A DNA stretch of 64,000 bases from Halorubellus sp. JP-L1 (GTDB lineage: Archaea > Halobacteriota > Halobacteria > Halobacteriales > Natrialbaceae). The position numbers and the translations under genes are program-made. The DNA is taken from assembly GCF_011440375.1 (NCBI RefSeq), contig NZ_JAAOIR010000005.1, positions 124,001 through 188,000 on the forward strand. The letters run 5' to 3'. The notes below the pieces were generated by a model that did no database searches, was not told the origin of the DNA, and was given only the letters and a program-made list of their open reading frames with translations. Shown here piece after piece: positions 53,580 through 61,718 of the stretch; positions within the stretch are counted from its first letter, which is position 1, and the number at the start of each line of letters is the position of its first letter.

Positions 53580-53759
53580 CGTCGATACGATATCACAGAA
53601 CGGCCCATCTAGTGTTCGCTTCGTCAGTGAGATACTGAATCAACCGGCAGGTGGCTGTTCGCACCTACTAAAACGCATCCTATTAGCCACCGATAGGGTT
53701 GATGGGGTCGTTCTGAATACCCATACAGATTGGATACGAAGTCGAAAGAACCCGTGGTG
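53580..53759. other. Low-GC intergenic DNA after hsp20
   Basis: 180 bp with no gene; base composition falls sharply just after the hsp20 stop and stays low through the following lipoprotein gene. I see no inverted repeats of an insertion element, direct-repeat boundary or tRNA fragment. Confidence 0.5.
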
Positions 53760-54785
53760 TTAGCGGATTTGCCAGAACGCTTTGCTCCCCTCTACCCAAA
53801 TACTGAATTCGAACGTCCAGTAGAGTGGACTGACATCTTCTGGGACTTCGTAAGGAATTTTCCCGCGCCGTGATTCACCAGATGTCAATGGTTGACTTTC
53901 GTTGTAGCTTTTTTCGAGTTCAGATAATGCGCTGATACTCATTGAATGGAAGTTCCCTTGCCCATCTTTCATCCGCATTTGGAGTAGCGTGGAGAGCGAC
54001 AGGTCTTCGCTGGTATTGTTCGTTATGGTGATGTCGAGAATAACGAACTCATGGCCTTCTTCGGCTTCGGTAAATGAAGAGAGGCTTGTCTCTGTTTCCA
54101 CGCTGTTCACTTTGACTGCTACATCATCCTTAGAAACGGTATCTCCTATCGAATTCAGGGGGACACGAAGCGTTTGTTCAAGTGAGGCTGTGGTCTCAGC
54201 TTCTTTACTGAGATCGATTACGATCTGGTTGTATCGGAAGAAGCTGAAGCTAGAGAGGTCGAACTGCAACACCAGTTCGGAGGCATCGGTTGGAACTTCG
54301 TACACGATGTCGCCTCGACCGACTTCACCGGGGGCGAGTTCGCCTCCTTCGAATGCGTTTCCAGTGACGGCGACTGTTTGACTGTATGTATAACCTTCTG
54401 AATCTTTTAGTTGTGTCTGAAGGAATCCGCTGAATGTCGCGTATTTTGATTCCGTGGTGTTCTTTACAGCGAGCTTGACGATGACGAATTCATTCCCTTC
54501 ATCAGCCTCCTGGAATTCGCCAATTTTGGTAGTTCTGGAGACGGATTCGACCACCATCGCCATTTGTTTACCTTCAACTAGCTGTCCAACAATTACTTCT
54601 CCCGAGGCGTCTTCCGGCGTCGTTTCTTCTGTGTCGTCGGACTGGGTCGTTTGAGTGGTTTGGTCATCGCTTCCATCCCCATCGTTCCCCCCGCCTGAAT
54701 CGAGGGTATCATCTGTATTACTTACGCATCCAGCTACAGGAACCATGGCCATACCGGTCAGACCTAGGAAATTACGACGTTCCAT
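53760..54785 (-). CDS. Tat lipoprotein with two DUF4352-like domains
   Basis: This 341-residue protein has a Tat lipoprotein signal (RRNFLGLTGMAMVPVAGC, lipid Cys at 20). An Asp/Thr/Gln-rich spacer (about 25-60) follows. Two related beta-sandwich domains (about 68-195 and 210-340) both show the DUF4352 pattern: GNEFVIVKLAVKNTTES in the first and GHEFVILDITITNNTSE in the second. It should sit outside the cell. Codon use is AT-rich at third positions, unlike all neighbours, so the gene was probably acquired. Function unknown; DUF4352 domains are common in secreted or adhesion-related proteins. Confidence 0.82.
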   Translation of the reverse strand: MERRNFLGLTGMAMVPVAGCVSNTDDTLDSGGGNDGDGSDDQTTQTTQSDDTEETTPEDASGEVIVGQLVEGKQMAMVVESVSRTTKIGEFQEADEGNEFVIVKLAVKNTTESKYATFSGFLQTQLKDSEGYTYSQTVAVTGNAFEGGELAPGEVGRGDIVYEVPTDASELVLQFDLSSFSFFRYNQIVIDLSKEAETTASLEQTLRVPLNSIGDTVSKDDVAVKVNSVETETSLSSFTEAEEGHEFVILDITITNNTSEDLSLSTLLQMRMKDGQGNFHSMSISALSELEKSYNESQPLTSGESRRGKIPYEVPEDVSPLYWTFEFSIWVEGSKAFWQIR

Positions 54786-55013
54786 GGTATGTCAGGGATA
54801 CACAAAGAGTTAAGATTGCGGTATATTTGAATTTGCTTACTTACATTTTAAATATCTATTATCCAGGTCCTATTCCCAGTCCGCTATTGACTCCCGGTCG
54901 CTATCCAGTACGAGTTACCTGATAGCACCTAGGTGAGTTGTTGCTTGGGCGTTACCTGGGTCCGCTGTAGCTAACGATCCGATCTATAGCTATTTGTGGG
55001 TGTGAGAACCGTT
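54786..55013. other. AT-rich intergenic DNA
   Basis: 228 bp upstream of the lipoprotein gene, with AT-rich words (TTACATTTTAAATATC near 54841) suitable for its promoter. No gene is seen. The composition returns to high GC at about 55015. Confidence 0.5.
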
Positions 55014-55586
55014 CTATGACACATCAGCGTCGAACGCGTGATCGGCTGCGTCGTCGAGCGCGCGGCAGGTCGCGTCGACCGCGGCGTCGACGCCGGCCCG
55101 CCACTCTCTGGGCGGGTCGTTCCCGCGCTTCGGCGGCGTCACGGGCAGGTCCACGGCGCGATAGGTCACGCGTTCGTACGCGTCCGCGGCGAGCCGTCCG
55201 ACGAACGCCGCGTTCTCCCGCTTCGTGCTCACGCCACCACTGGCGAGGTCGTAGTACGCGGAGAACACCTGGCAGACGACGACGCGGTCGTACGCGTCGA
55301 GGACGCCCGCGTCGAGGTTTCTGAGGAGTTTCACCGTGTTGTTCGCGGGGTCCGCGCGTCGAACCTCTAGCTCTACCACGACGAGCACGCGCTCGCCCGC
55401 CCGCTCCGTGAGGACGCCGACGACGTCGACGGGCGTCCCGCCGACGTCGTACTCCTCGTGCCACTCCAAGGCGCTTGCCCTACCGTCGAGTCGCTCTCGA
55501 ACCGCGGTCTGGAGCGTTCGCGCGAACTCGCCCACGAGCTGGCGCTCGCCCCCGAGGCACTTGGCTCTCGTGGCTCCGGGTGGCAA
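55014..55586 (-). CDS. Possible PD-(D/E)xK-fold protein, unknown function
   Basis: This 190-residue protein has VDVVGVL (D54) followed 17 residues later by the strand VVVELEV (E72, E74), with a helix glutamate at residue 20. The D...ExE spacing and the strand-turn-strand pattern resemble restriction-endonuclease-like folds, but the usual ExK lysine is replaced, so this is only a suggestion. Later VVVCQVFSAYYDL is another hydrophobic strand. The start is a TTG at 55586, 18 bp after the Nudix gene stop; a GTG at codon 18 is an alternative. It is the last gene of the cluster starting at 56931. Confidence 0.6.
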   Translation of the reverse strand: MPPGATRAKCLGGERQLVGEFARTLQTAVRERLDGRASALEWHEEYDVGGTPVDVVGVLTERAGERVLVVVELEVRRADPANNTVKLLRNLDAGVLDAYDRVVVCQVFSAYYDLASGGVSTKRENAAFVGRLAADAYERVTYRAVDLPVTPPKRGNDPPREWRAGVDAAVDATCRALDDAADHAFDADVS

Positions 55587-55604
55587 CGGTGCCGTCGCGG
55601 GCGG

Positions 55605-56219
55605 TCAGTCGAGGAACGCGTCGACGTCCCCGCGGTGGTTCTCGTGGACGTCGTCGGTGACGGCGTCGACCCACGCGAGCGCGTGCTCGCTCCCGTCGCC
55701 GTACAGCGGGTGGTCGAGGTCGTCGGCGAACGTCGGGTCCTCGCGATAGCCGGCCGGCGGGTCGACGAGCGACGCCTCGAAGAGGACGCTGTCCGCGTGG
55801 AACGACGCGTCCGCGTCGCCCCCGGAGCGGAACGCCGTCCGCTCGAACGCGACGGCGTCGTCGACGCGGACGTCGACGCCAGTGATGGTGGTCATGGCGC
55901 GCTCGGCGGCCGCGACCCAGTCCTCGCCAGCCTCGACGTTCCCGCCCGGCGGCGCGTACGGTGGTTCGCCCACGAGGAGGACCGCGCCGTCGTCGTTCGT
56001 GACGCCGACCTGGACGACGCCGTCGATGCGCTCGTAGCGCTCGCGGAGCGCGTCGAACTTCTCTGCGGGGAGGACGCGGTCGCGCTCGCTGCACGCGACG
56101 GTCTCGCGCTCGCGGAGATCGTCGGGGTCGGCGAGCGAGCCGATTTCGCTCGCCGTCGGGCTCGAGCCGGTCGATTTGGCGTCGGTTCGTCCGTCGGTGG
56201 TGTCGTCGTTTCGTGTCAT
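55605..56219 (-). CDS. Nudix-fold protein with destroyed Nudix box
   Basis: This 204-residue protein has a disordered charged N-terminus (about 1-50) and a Nudix domain (about 66-200). The Nudix box lies at 93-115: GNVEAGE is normal, but the essential REUxEE becomes R-A-M-T-T-I (A108, T111, I112), removing three metal-binding glutamates. It cannot be a normal Nudix hydrolase. The rest of the fold (VGEPPYAPPGG, HALAWVDAV) is kept, so ligand binding is plausible, as in transcription factors of the NrtR type. It lies between the HTH gene (91 bp upstream) and the possible nuclease-fold gene (18 bp downstream). Confidence 0.82.
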   Translation of the reverse strand: MTRNDDTTDGRTDAKSTGSSPTASEIGSLADPDDLRERETVACSERDRVLPAEKFDALRERYERIDGVVQVGVTNDDGAVLLVGEPPYAPPGGNVEAGEDWVAAAERAMTTITGVDVRVDDAVAFERTAFRSGGDADASFHADSVLFEASLVDPPAGYREDPTFADDLDHPLYGDGSEHALAWVDAVTDDVHENHRGDVDAFLD

Positions 56220-56244
56220 CGGTCGTGTCGTGGATGTGTCTGCT

Positions 56245-56292
56245 CGGCGGTCGCGGTCGTTCGTCGCGATCGGCGGTCGCGGTCGTTCGTCG
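56245..56292. repeat. 26-bp direct repeat
   Basis: The 22-base word starting CGGCGGTCGCGGTCGTTCGT occurs at 56245 and 56271 (26 bp apart) in the gap between the HTH and Nudix genes. Confidence 0.8.
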
Positions 56293-56310
56293 GGGCTGCG
56301 TCGCGGGGCG

Positions 56311-56931
56311 TCAGGCGATCTCGTCGTCGCGGTCGACGGCGTCGACGAGCCGCCGGGCGGTCCGGACCTTCCGGTCGCCGCGGTGGAGGGCGTTCTTCGC
56401 GGCGCTCGTCGACGGGAGGTCCATGCGGTCGCGGACCTGCTTCTGGGTCAGTCCACCGTCCCGGAGGACGTGCGCGCGCGCCTCCTGTCTGGACATGCCA
56501 CCGGCTTCGAGATCGTATATCCGGGGGGTCCAGGTCGTGAGCGGGAGCATCCCGGCGGTCTCGGGGTCGAGCCCGCGCTCGACGCCGTGGGTCCGGTGGG
56601 CGTCGACGACGGCGTCCTGAAGGGTCGAGCGGGCCGCCTCGCGGTCCACGTCGTCTCCCATCGCCGTCGTGTGCTCGTCCCAGTCGAGCTGCATGAACGG
56701 CAGGCGGAACGTCGCGGTGTCGACCGCGAGCGTCAACCGCTCTGGGCCGCGGTCGACGACGGTGCGGTCCGGGCGGTACTCGGTCTCCGTGTTCTCCACG
56801 AGGTTGTCCAACCGCGGACTGGTAATCTCGTCGAACGCCTCGAGGAGCGCGTGCAGGCGGTCGGGGGGACAGTCGTGGTCGGCGGCCGCTCGTTCGACCG
56901 CTGCGTCGTCGAGGGGGTGTCGTCTCGCCAT
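56311..56931 (-). CDS. HTH protein, probable autoregulator
   Basis: This 206-residue protein is of unknown family. Its C-terminal part has a helix-turn-helix-like stretch, GLTQKQVRDRMDLPSTSAAK (about 159-178), then a basic segment KNALHRGDRKVRTARRLVD. The N-terminal half (about 1-120) is a mixed domain with VVDRGPERLTLAVDTATFRL. Upstream of its ATG lie two copies of the same palindrome GTTAG-N9-CTAAC, one over the start site and one just upstream of the TATA, so autorepression is likely. It heads the cluster with the degenerate Nudix and nuclease-fold-like genes. I do not recognise the family. Confidence 0.72.
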   Translation of the reverse strand: MARRHPLDDAAVERAAADHDCPPDRLHALLEAFDEITSPRLDNLVENTETEYRPDRTVVDRGPERLTLAVDTATFRLPFMQLDWDEHTTAMGDDVDREAARSTLQDAVVDAHRTHGVERGLDPETAGMLPLTTWTPRIYDLEAGGMSRQEARAHVLRDGGLTQKQVRDRMDLPSTSAAKNALHRGDRKVRTARRLVDAVDRDDEIA

Positions 56932-56936
56932 CGGCA

Positions 56937-56955
56937 GTTAGTCGAATGAGCTAAC
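56937..56955. promoter_or_regulatory. Operator 1: GTTAG-N9-CTAAC
   Basis: GTTAG (56937-56941) and CTAAC (56951-56955), nine bases apart, lie 6-24 bp before the minus-strand ATG at 56931 and cover the predicted transcription start. The same arms recur 29 bp away at 56966-56984. Confidence 0.75.
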
Positions 56956-56965
56956 GTTACTTAAA

Positions 56966-56984
56966 GTTAGCCTAAATGGCTAAC
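56966..56984. promoter_or_regulatory. Operator 2: GTTAG-N9-CTAAC
   Basis: The same arms with the same 9-base spacer (GTTAG 56966-56970, CTAAC 56980-56984). The minus-strand TATA candidate CTTTAAG lies between the two operators at about 56960-56966, so a dimer on each site would bracket the promoter. Confidence 0.75.
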
Positions 56985-57230
56985 TCCGGTGGTCGTGGTC
57001 GAAGCGGCCGCTCCCTCTGCCGCGCCGATCGACGCAGGTGGCTGGCCGAACCCGACGTACACGCTCGGCGAGGGCGTCACTGCGTCGGTCCCAGCCCGGA
57101 CGCCGATGGTGGCGTCGAACTCGCGCTCGAACTCGAGCGCCGCTATCAGTTCGTTCTTCGCGCCACTCCCGAGCACGCCATGCACAGGCCATCCCGAACT
57201 TTTCGACGGATAGACAGGTGCGTCTGTCAT
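56967..57230 (-). pseudogene. Possible gene remnant between operators and leuS
   Basis: An 87-codon minus-strand frame (ATG at 57230) has haloarchaeal GC3-rich codons in its centre (ALEFEREFDATIGVRAG) and fewer at both ends. Its end runs into the second operator. No family is recognised. It may be the eroded tail of a lost gene or a small real gene; support is weak. The rest of 56985-57340 holds nothing else I can identify. Confidence 0.25.
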
Positions 57231-57340
57231 CCAGGTCGGCTTTTCGGAGTGGGTCACGTCGCGTCGAGCGTGAACCAACAGAGACCGAACGACGCCAGTC
57301 GTCGAGCGTCGGTACGGCCCAGCGATAGAGTTGAGAGTGC

Positions 57341-57346
57341 TTATAC
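57341..57346 (+). promoter_or_regulatory. TATA box of leuS
   Basis: TTATAC lies 24-29 bp before the leuS ATG at 57370, so the transcript is predicted to be leaderless or nearly so. Confidence 0.7.
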
Positions 57347-57369
57347 ATGCCCCACGTGAAGTCCGGTCC

Positions 57370-60240
57370 ATGAGCGAGTACGACCCCCAGGAGCTGGAGT
57401 CGAAGTGGCGGTCGCGGTGGCGCGAGCAGGGCCGCTACGAGGCCGACGCGGAGGGCGACGCGGAGACGACGTTCGTCACCGTCCCCTATCCCTACCCGAG
57501 CGGCGGGATGCACATCGGGCACGCCCGAACGTACACGGTGCCGGACGTCTACGCCAGATATCGGCGGCTGCAGGGCGACAACGTCCTGTTCCCGATCGCA
57601 TGGCACGTCACGGGAACGCCGATCATCGGCGCGGTCGAGCGCCTGAAGAAGGGCGAGGAAGAGCAGTTGGACGTCCTCCAGAACACGTACAACGTCGACG
57701 ACGCGACGCTCCAGGACCTGGAGACGCCGATGGGTTACGCCCGGCACTTCATCGAGGAGCACTACAAGAAGGGGATGCAGGACCTCGGCCTGAGCATCGA
57801 CTGGCGTCGGGAGTTCACGACGAACGACGACCGGTACTCGCAGTTCATCACGTGGCAGTACCGCACGCTCAAGGAGCGCGGACTGCTCGAGAAGGGCCTG
57901 CATCCGGTGAAGTACTGTACGAACGAGGACCAGCCGGTCACGACCCACGACATCCTCGAGGGCGAGGAGGCGGAGTTCCAGGAGTACACGCTCGTCGAGT
58001 TCGGCGCCGAGATAGACGGCGCGGCCGTGACGGTCCCGATGGCGACGCTACGGCCGGAGACGGTCCGGGGCGTGACGAACGCGTACATCGACCCCGACGC
58101 GGCGTACGTGGTCGCCGAGGTGGACGGCAAGTCCTGGTTCGTCTCCGCGCAGGCGGCCGAGAAGCTCGAACTCCAGGGTCGCGACGTCGAGGTCCGCGAG
58201 GAGTACGACGGCGAGGCGCTCGTCGGCGAGACGGTCCGGAACCCGATCACGGCCGAGGACGTACTCGTCCTCCCCGCCGGGTTCGTGGACGCCGACAACG
58301 CGACGGGCGTCGTGATGAGCGTGCCCGCGCACTCGCCGGACGACTACCTCGCGCTCCAGGAGGCAAAGGCGGACGACGCGCGCATGGAAGCGTACGGGAT
58401 CGATCCCGCGGACGTCGACGCGATCGAACCCGTCCCCATCCTCGCCATCGAGGGGTACGGCGAGATCCCCGCGAAGACCGCGGTCGAGGACGCCGGCATC
58501 GAGTCGAGCGAGGACCCCGCGCTGAAGGAAGTGACGCAGGACCTCTACAACGCCGAGTTCAACTCGGGCGAACTCCTCGAGGAGTACGGCGAGTTCGCGG
58601 GCGGCGTCGTCCGCGACGTCCGCGACGAGTTCAAGGCCCAGTACCTCGGGAACGGGTTCGACACGATGCAGGAGTTCAGCGAGGAGGTCGTCTGTCGCTG
58701 CGGCGGCGACGTCGAGGTCGCCAAACAGGACACGTGGTTCCTCCGGTACAACGACGCCGACTGGAAGGCGAAGACCCACGACGCCGTCTCCCAGCTCGAC
58801 GCCATCCCCGAGAACACCCGCGAGCAGTACGACCACACCGTCGACTGGCTGAACGAGTGGCCGTGCATCCGGAACTATGGATTGGGAACCAGGCTGCCGT
58901 GGGACGAGGACTTCGTCATCGAGCCGCTGTCGGACTCGACGATCTACATGGCGTACTACACGATCGCCCACCGGATCGACGACGTCCCCGTCGAGGACCT
59001 CACGCACGAGTTCTTCGACGTGCTGTTCTACGGCGCAGACGCCCTCGAGGACCCCGAGGCGGCGCCCGAGCAGGCCGTCGAGCTCCACGAGGAGTTCGAG
59101 CACTGGTACCCCGTCGACTACCGGTGTTCGGCGAACGACCTCGTGAACAATCACTTGACGTTCTTCCTGTTCCACCACGCGGAGCTGTTCGATCCCTCGA
59201 ACTGGCCGGAGGGCATCACCGTCATGGGGATGGGGCTGCTGGAGGGCGAGAAGATGAGTTCCTCGAAGGGCCACGTCGTCCTCCCCGGCGAAGCCATCGA
59301 GCGCTTCGGCGCGGACACCGTCCGGTTCTTCCTGATGAACTCGGCGGAGCCCTGGCAGGACTACGACTGGCGCGACGACCAGGTCGAGACGACCCAGGAC
59401 CAGCTCCAGCGGTTCTGGCGGCGCGCGCAGGAGATCCTCGACGACGAGGCGCCCGACGCCCGACCGGAGCTCGCGCAGGCCGACCGCTGGCTGCTCGCGC
59501 GCCTCCAGGAGACCGTCGAGACGGTTACCGAAGCGATGGAGGGCTTCGAGACCCGGACTGCGAGTCAGGCGGCGTTCTACAACCTCGAGGAGGACCTGCG
59601 CTGGTACCGGCGGCGTCGCGACCTCGACGCACCGGGTGCGCGCTGGACGCAACGTCGCGTCCTCGAGACGCGCCTGAAGCTCCTCGCACCGTTCACGCCG
59701 TTCATGGCGAACGAACTCCACGAGGCCCTCACCAGCGAGCCCGCCGAGAACGCCGGGTGGCCCGCGGTCGACGACGAGTTCGCCGACGAGAGCGTGCTCG
59801 TCGAGGAACGCCTCGTCGAGGACCTCACCGCGGACGTGAACGACATCGTCGACGTCACGGACACCGACCCCGACACGATCCGTGTCTACGCGACCGCCGA
59901 CTGGAAGTACGACGTCCTCGATGCCGTCCGCGACGTCGGCCCGGACATCGGGCAGGTGATGAGCGAGGTGATGAGCGACCCCGAACTCCGCGAGAAAGGG
60001 AACGCGGTCAACGACCTCGTCCAGGACCTCGTCGCGTTCGTCCGCGAGCGCGACGACGACGCCCTCGACGCCCTCGAGGCGGTCGACGAACGCGCGGTGT
60101 ACGAGGCCGCCGCGGACTTCCTCGCCCGCGAGTTCGACGCCGACGTCGAGGTCTACGTAGAGGACGGCGACGACGTCGTCGACCCCGCCGACAAAGCCGA
60201 CCGCGCACAGCCGTACCGGCCCGCCGTCCACATCGAATGA
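57370..60240 (+). CDS. leuS: Leucyl-tRNA synthetase
   Basis: This 956-residue class Ia synthetase charges tRNA-Leu. It has the HIGH motif in YPSGGMHIGHARTY, the inserted CP1 editing domain (about 215-415), KMSSSKG in EGEKMSSSKGHVVL, and anticodon-binding and C-terminal domains. The archaeal/eukaryotic type is shown by the CP1 position and length. The ATG at 57370 fits the conserved start and the TATA spacing. Immediately after the stop the same frame encodes a hydrophobic remnant (see findings). Confidence 0.97.
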   Translation: MSEYDPQELESKWRSRWREQGRYEADAEGDAETTFVTVPYPYPSGGMHIGHARTYTVPDVYARYRRLQGDNVLFPIAWHVTGTPIIGAVERLKKGEEEQLDVLQNTYNVDDATLQDLETPMGYARHFIEEHYKKGMQDLGLSIDWRREFTTNDDRYSQFITWQYRTLKERGLLEKGLHPVKYCTNEDQPVTTHDILEGEEAEFQEYTLVEFGAEIDGAAVTVPMATLRPETVRGVTNAYIDPDAAYVVAEVDGKSWFVSAQAAEKLELQGRDVEVREEYDGEALVGETVRNPITAEDVLVLPAGFVDADNATGVVMSVPAHSPDDYLALQEAKADDARMEAYGIDPADVDAIEPVPILAIEGYGEIPAKTAVEDAGIESSEDPALKEVTQDLYNAEFNSGELLEEYGEFAGGVVRDVRDEFKAQYLGNGFDTMQEFSEEVVCRCGGDVEVAKQDTWFLRYNDADWKAKTHDAVSQLDAIPENTREQYDHTVDWLNEWPCIRNYGLGTRLPWDEDFVIEPLSDSTIYMAYYTIAHRIDDVPVEDLTHEFFDVLFYGADALEDPEAAPEQAVELHEEFEHWYPVDYRCSANDLVNNHLTFFLFHHAELFDPSNWPEGITVMGMGLLEGEKMSSSKGHVVLPGEAIERFGADTVRFFLMNSAEPWQDYDWRDDQVETTQDQLQRFWRRAQEILDDEAPDARPELAQADRWLLARLQETVETVTEAMEGFETRTASQAAFYNLEEDLRWYRRRRDLDAPGARWTQRRVLETRLKLLAPFTPFMANELHEALTSEPAENAGWPAVDDEFADESVLVEERLVEDLTADVNDIVDVTDTDPDTIRVYATADWKYDVLDAVRDVGPDIGQVMSEVMSDPELREKGNAVNDLVQDLVAFVRERDDDALDALEAVDERAVYEAAADFLAREFDADVEVYVEDGDDVVDPADKADRAQPYRPAVHIE

Positions 60241-60508
60241 GCTGCCCGTAGCCGTCTCGCTCTACTCCTCGCGGTTGCAGTCGTCTTCGCTCTGGCTGTC
60301 GGCGTAACGGTACCGGAGAAGCGTTCCCGCACGGCTTCACAGGGAAACCAAATGGTAGAGGCAGGTGACTCACGTATCGTTCCATCTGTTGCCTAGCTCG
60401 ACTTCTGTCAAGAACGCCGTGCGAATTATAGGGCATCTCTGCAGCCCAACGGTTGCGTTTAGTACACCGCAAGGCGGCGAATCACTCGTCGGTGAACGTG
60501 CGGAATGA

Positions 60509-60796
60509 CTACTCGATTTCTAACTGGCCGCTCCCGCTGGTCTCCTCACCGGCGTTCTCGTCCCATTCGAGTTCGAACTCGACACTTAATTCAGTCATAT
60601 TGCCAGCCGGGCCTTCGCGTTCAGCTTTGACCTCGAAGGTCGGTTGGGCAGGGGGATTCAGTGTTACGGACTCGGAGCCTGCTTTCAGGTTGATAGCGTT
60701 TCCGCTATCGAGATTGTCCGCGACTTTCCGAAGGTACGATGCAATCTCTTCTCGACTCTGTTCGCTCTCTGATTTGAACAGGACTTCTTCAGGCAT
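60509..60796 (-). CDS. Amphi-Trp domain protein
   Basis: This 95-residue protein matches the short amphi-Trp domain of halophilic archaea: MPEEVLFKSESEQSREEIA, ADNLDSG, and the ending LSVEFELEWDEN. The domain's role is unknown. The codons are more AT-rich than those of leuS, as in the rest of this patch. A TATA-like GATAAAT lies 27-33 bp before its ATG, giving a leaderless transcript. It is convergent with leuS, 268 bp away. Confidence 0.85.
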   Translation of the reverse strand: MPEEVLFKSESEQSREEIASYLRKVADNLDSGNAINLKAGSESVTLNPPAQPTFEVKAEREGPAGNMTELSVEFELEWDENAGEETSGSGQLEIE

Positions 60797-60822
60797 ACAG
60801 GAGAGATTACACAGCCTGCACC

Positions 60823-60829
60823 GATAAAT
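60823..60829 (-). promoter_or_regulatory. TATA box of the amphi-Trp gene
   Basis: On the minus strand this reads ATTTATC and lies 27-33 bp before the ATG at 60796, the normal archaeal spacing for a leaderless gene. Confidence 0.6.
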
Positions 60830-60986
60830 GCGCCCGTCGTCTCGAGTAGATGGGGCTGTTCAGTGCGCGTTCCATCCGTCGGGGCATCTCCCACTCTCCG
60901 CGACACTCGTTACGTGTTACTGAACTCGTTCAACCAGACACCAGAATGCTATTCAGAGTCACGCTTGAACACCAACGCAGATCCTG

Positions 60987-61718
60987 ATGGGAGGTGATCG
61001 CAGTATCGGTATTCTTTGCAAGAAGAACAAGCCAGTGTTTAGCGACGTAGCCGAGCGTCTTCGAAACGCGGGCTTTCAGGTTCGATTCTTCCATCCTCAA
61101 TCTACGCTCTCACGAGATCATATCGCCGATCTCCCGTTGATCGTTAACAAGAAGACACTCCCGAGTGCGTTCCCCACTCTCAGGCATGCTCGACGGACGG
61201 GGACAGCGCTGTGGAACAACCTGCAGGCGACGATCTTGTTCAGCTCACGGCTTGTCGGGCTTCGCGCACTCTCGGAGATGGGATTTCTCACGCCCGAAGT
61301 CACCTTCGAGAAACCCGATGGCGAGTACGTCGCTAAAGGCTGCTATATCTGGAACGACGAACCAGAACTCAACGGCGAGGGAGAGTTTTATCAGGAACTG
61401 ATCCCGACGGAGCCAGTCGATTACAAGTATTACGCCGTCAACGACGGGACACGAGTACACGTCGCGGGGCGGCGCGTCACATCGAAGCTCTATATGGAGA
61501 AGCGGTTCCTCGGCGAGATAGAGATTCGGCCAGCGCTTGCAGCGTCGCTCCGAGCACTTGTCGAACGGTTCGACCTCAGGGGTGTGGGGGTGGACTTGGT
61601 CAAAGACGACGACGGCCAGTATTGGGCTGTCGATGTCAACCTCGCAGCTGGATACCGGGACACTGGACTAGAACCGGCTCTCACCGAATCGATTATCGAG
61701 AGTCTACCAAGCGAGTGA
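60987..61718 (+). CDS. RimK-like ATP-grasp protein
   Basis: This 243-residue ATP-grasp protein has a short N-terminal preATP-like part (about 1-80), the ATP-binding lysine in EYVAKGCYI (K117), EFYQELIPTEPVDYK, and the metal-binding end YWAVDVNLAAGYRDTG (D216, N218). It resembles RimK/LysX-type ligases that join an amino acid to a carboxylate, but it is shorter and has no clear partner gene or carrier protein next to it. Codon use is less GC-rich than average, so it may have been transferred. Substrate unknown. Confidence 0.8.
   Translation: MGGDRSIGILCKKNKPVFSDVAERLRNAGFQVRFFHPQSTLSRDHIADLPLIVNKKTLPSAFPTLRHARRTGTALWNNLQATILFSSRLVGLRALSEMGFLTPEVTFEKPDGEYVAKGCYIWNDEPELNGEGEFYQELIPTEPVDYKYYAVNDGTRVHVAGRRVTSKLYMEKRFLGEIEIRPALAASLRALVERFDLRGVGVDLVKDDDGQYWAVDVNLAAGYRDTGLEPALTESIIESLPSE

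Noticed and set aside
53580-55013. Insertion sequence in the low-GC island
   Set aside because: No transposase, terminal inverted repeats or target duplication could be seen.
56989-57328. Plus-strand open frames before leuS
   Set aside because: No start with sensible context, unusual residues, and they overlap the operators and the leuS promoter.
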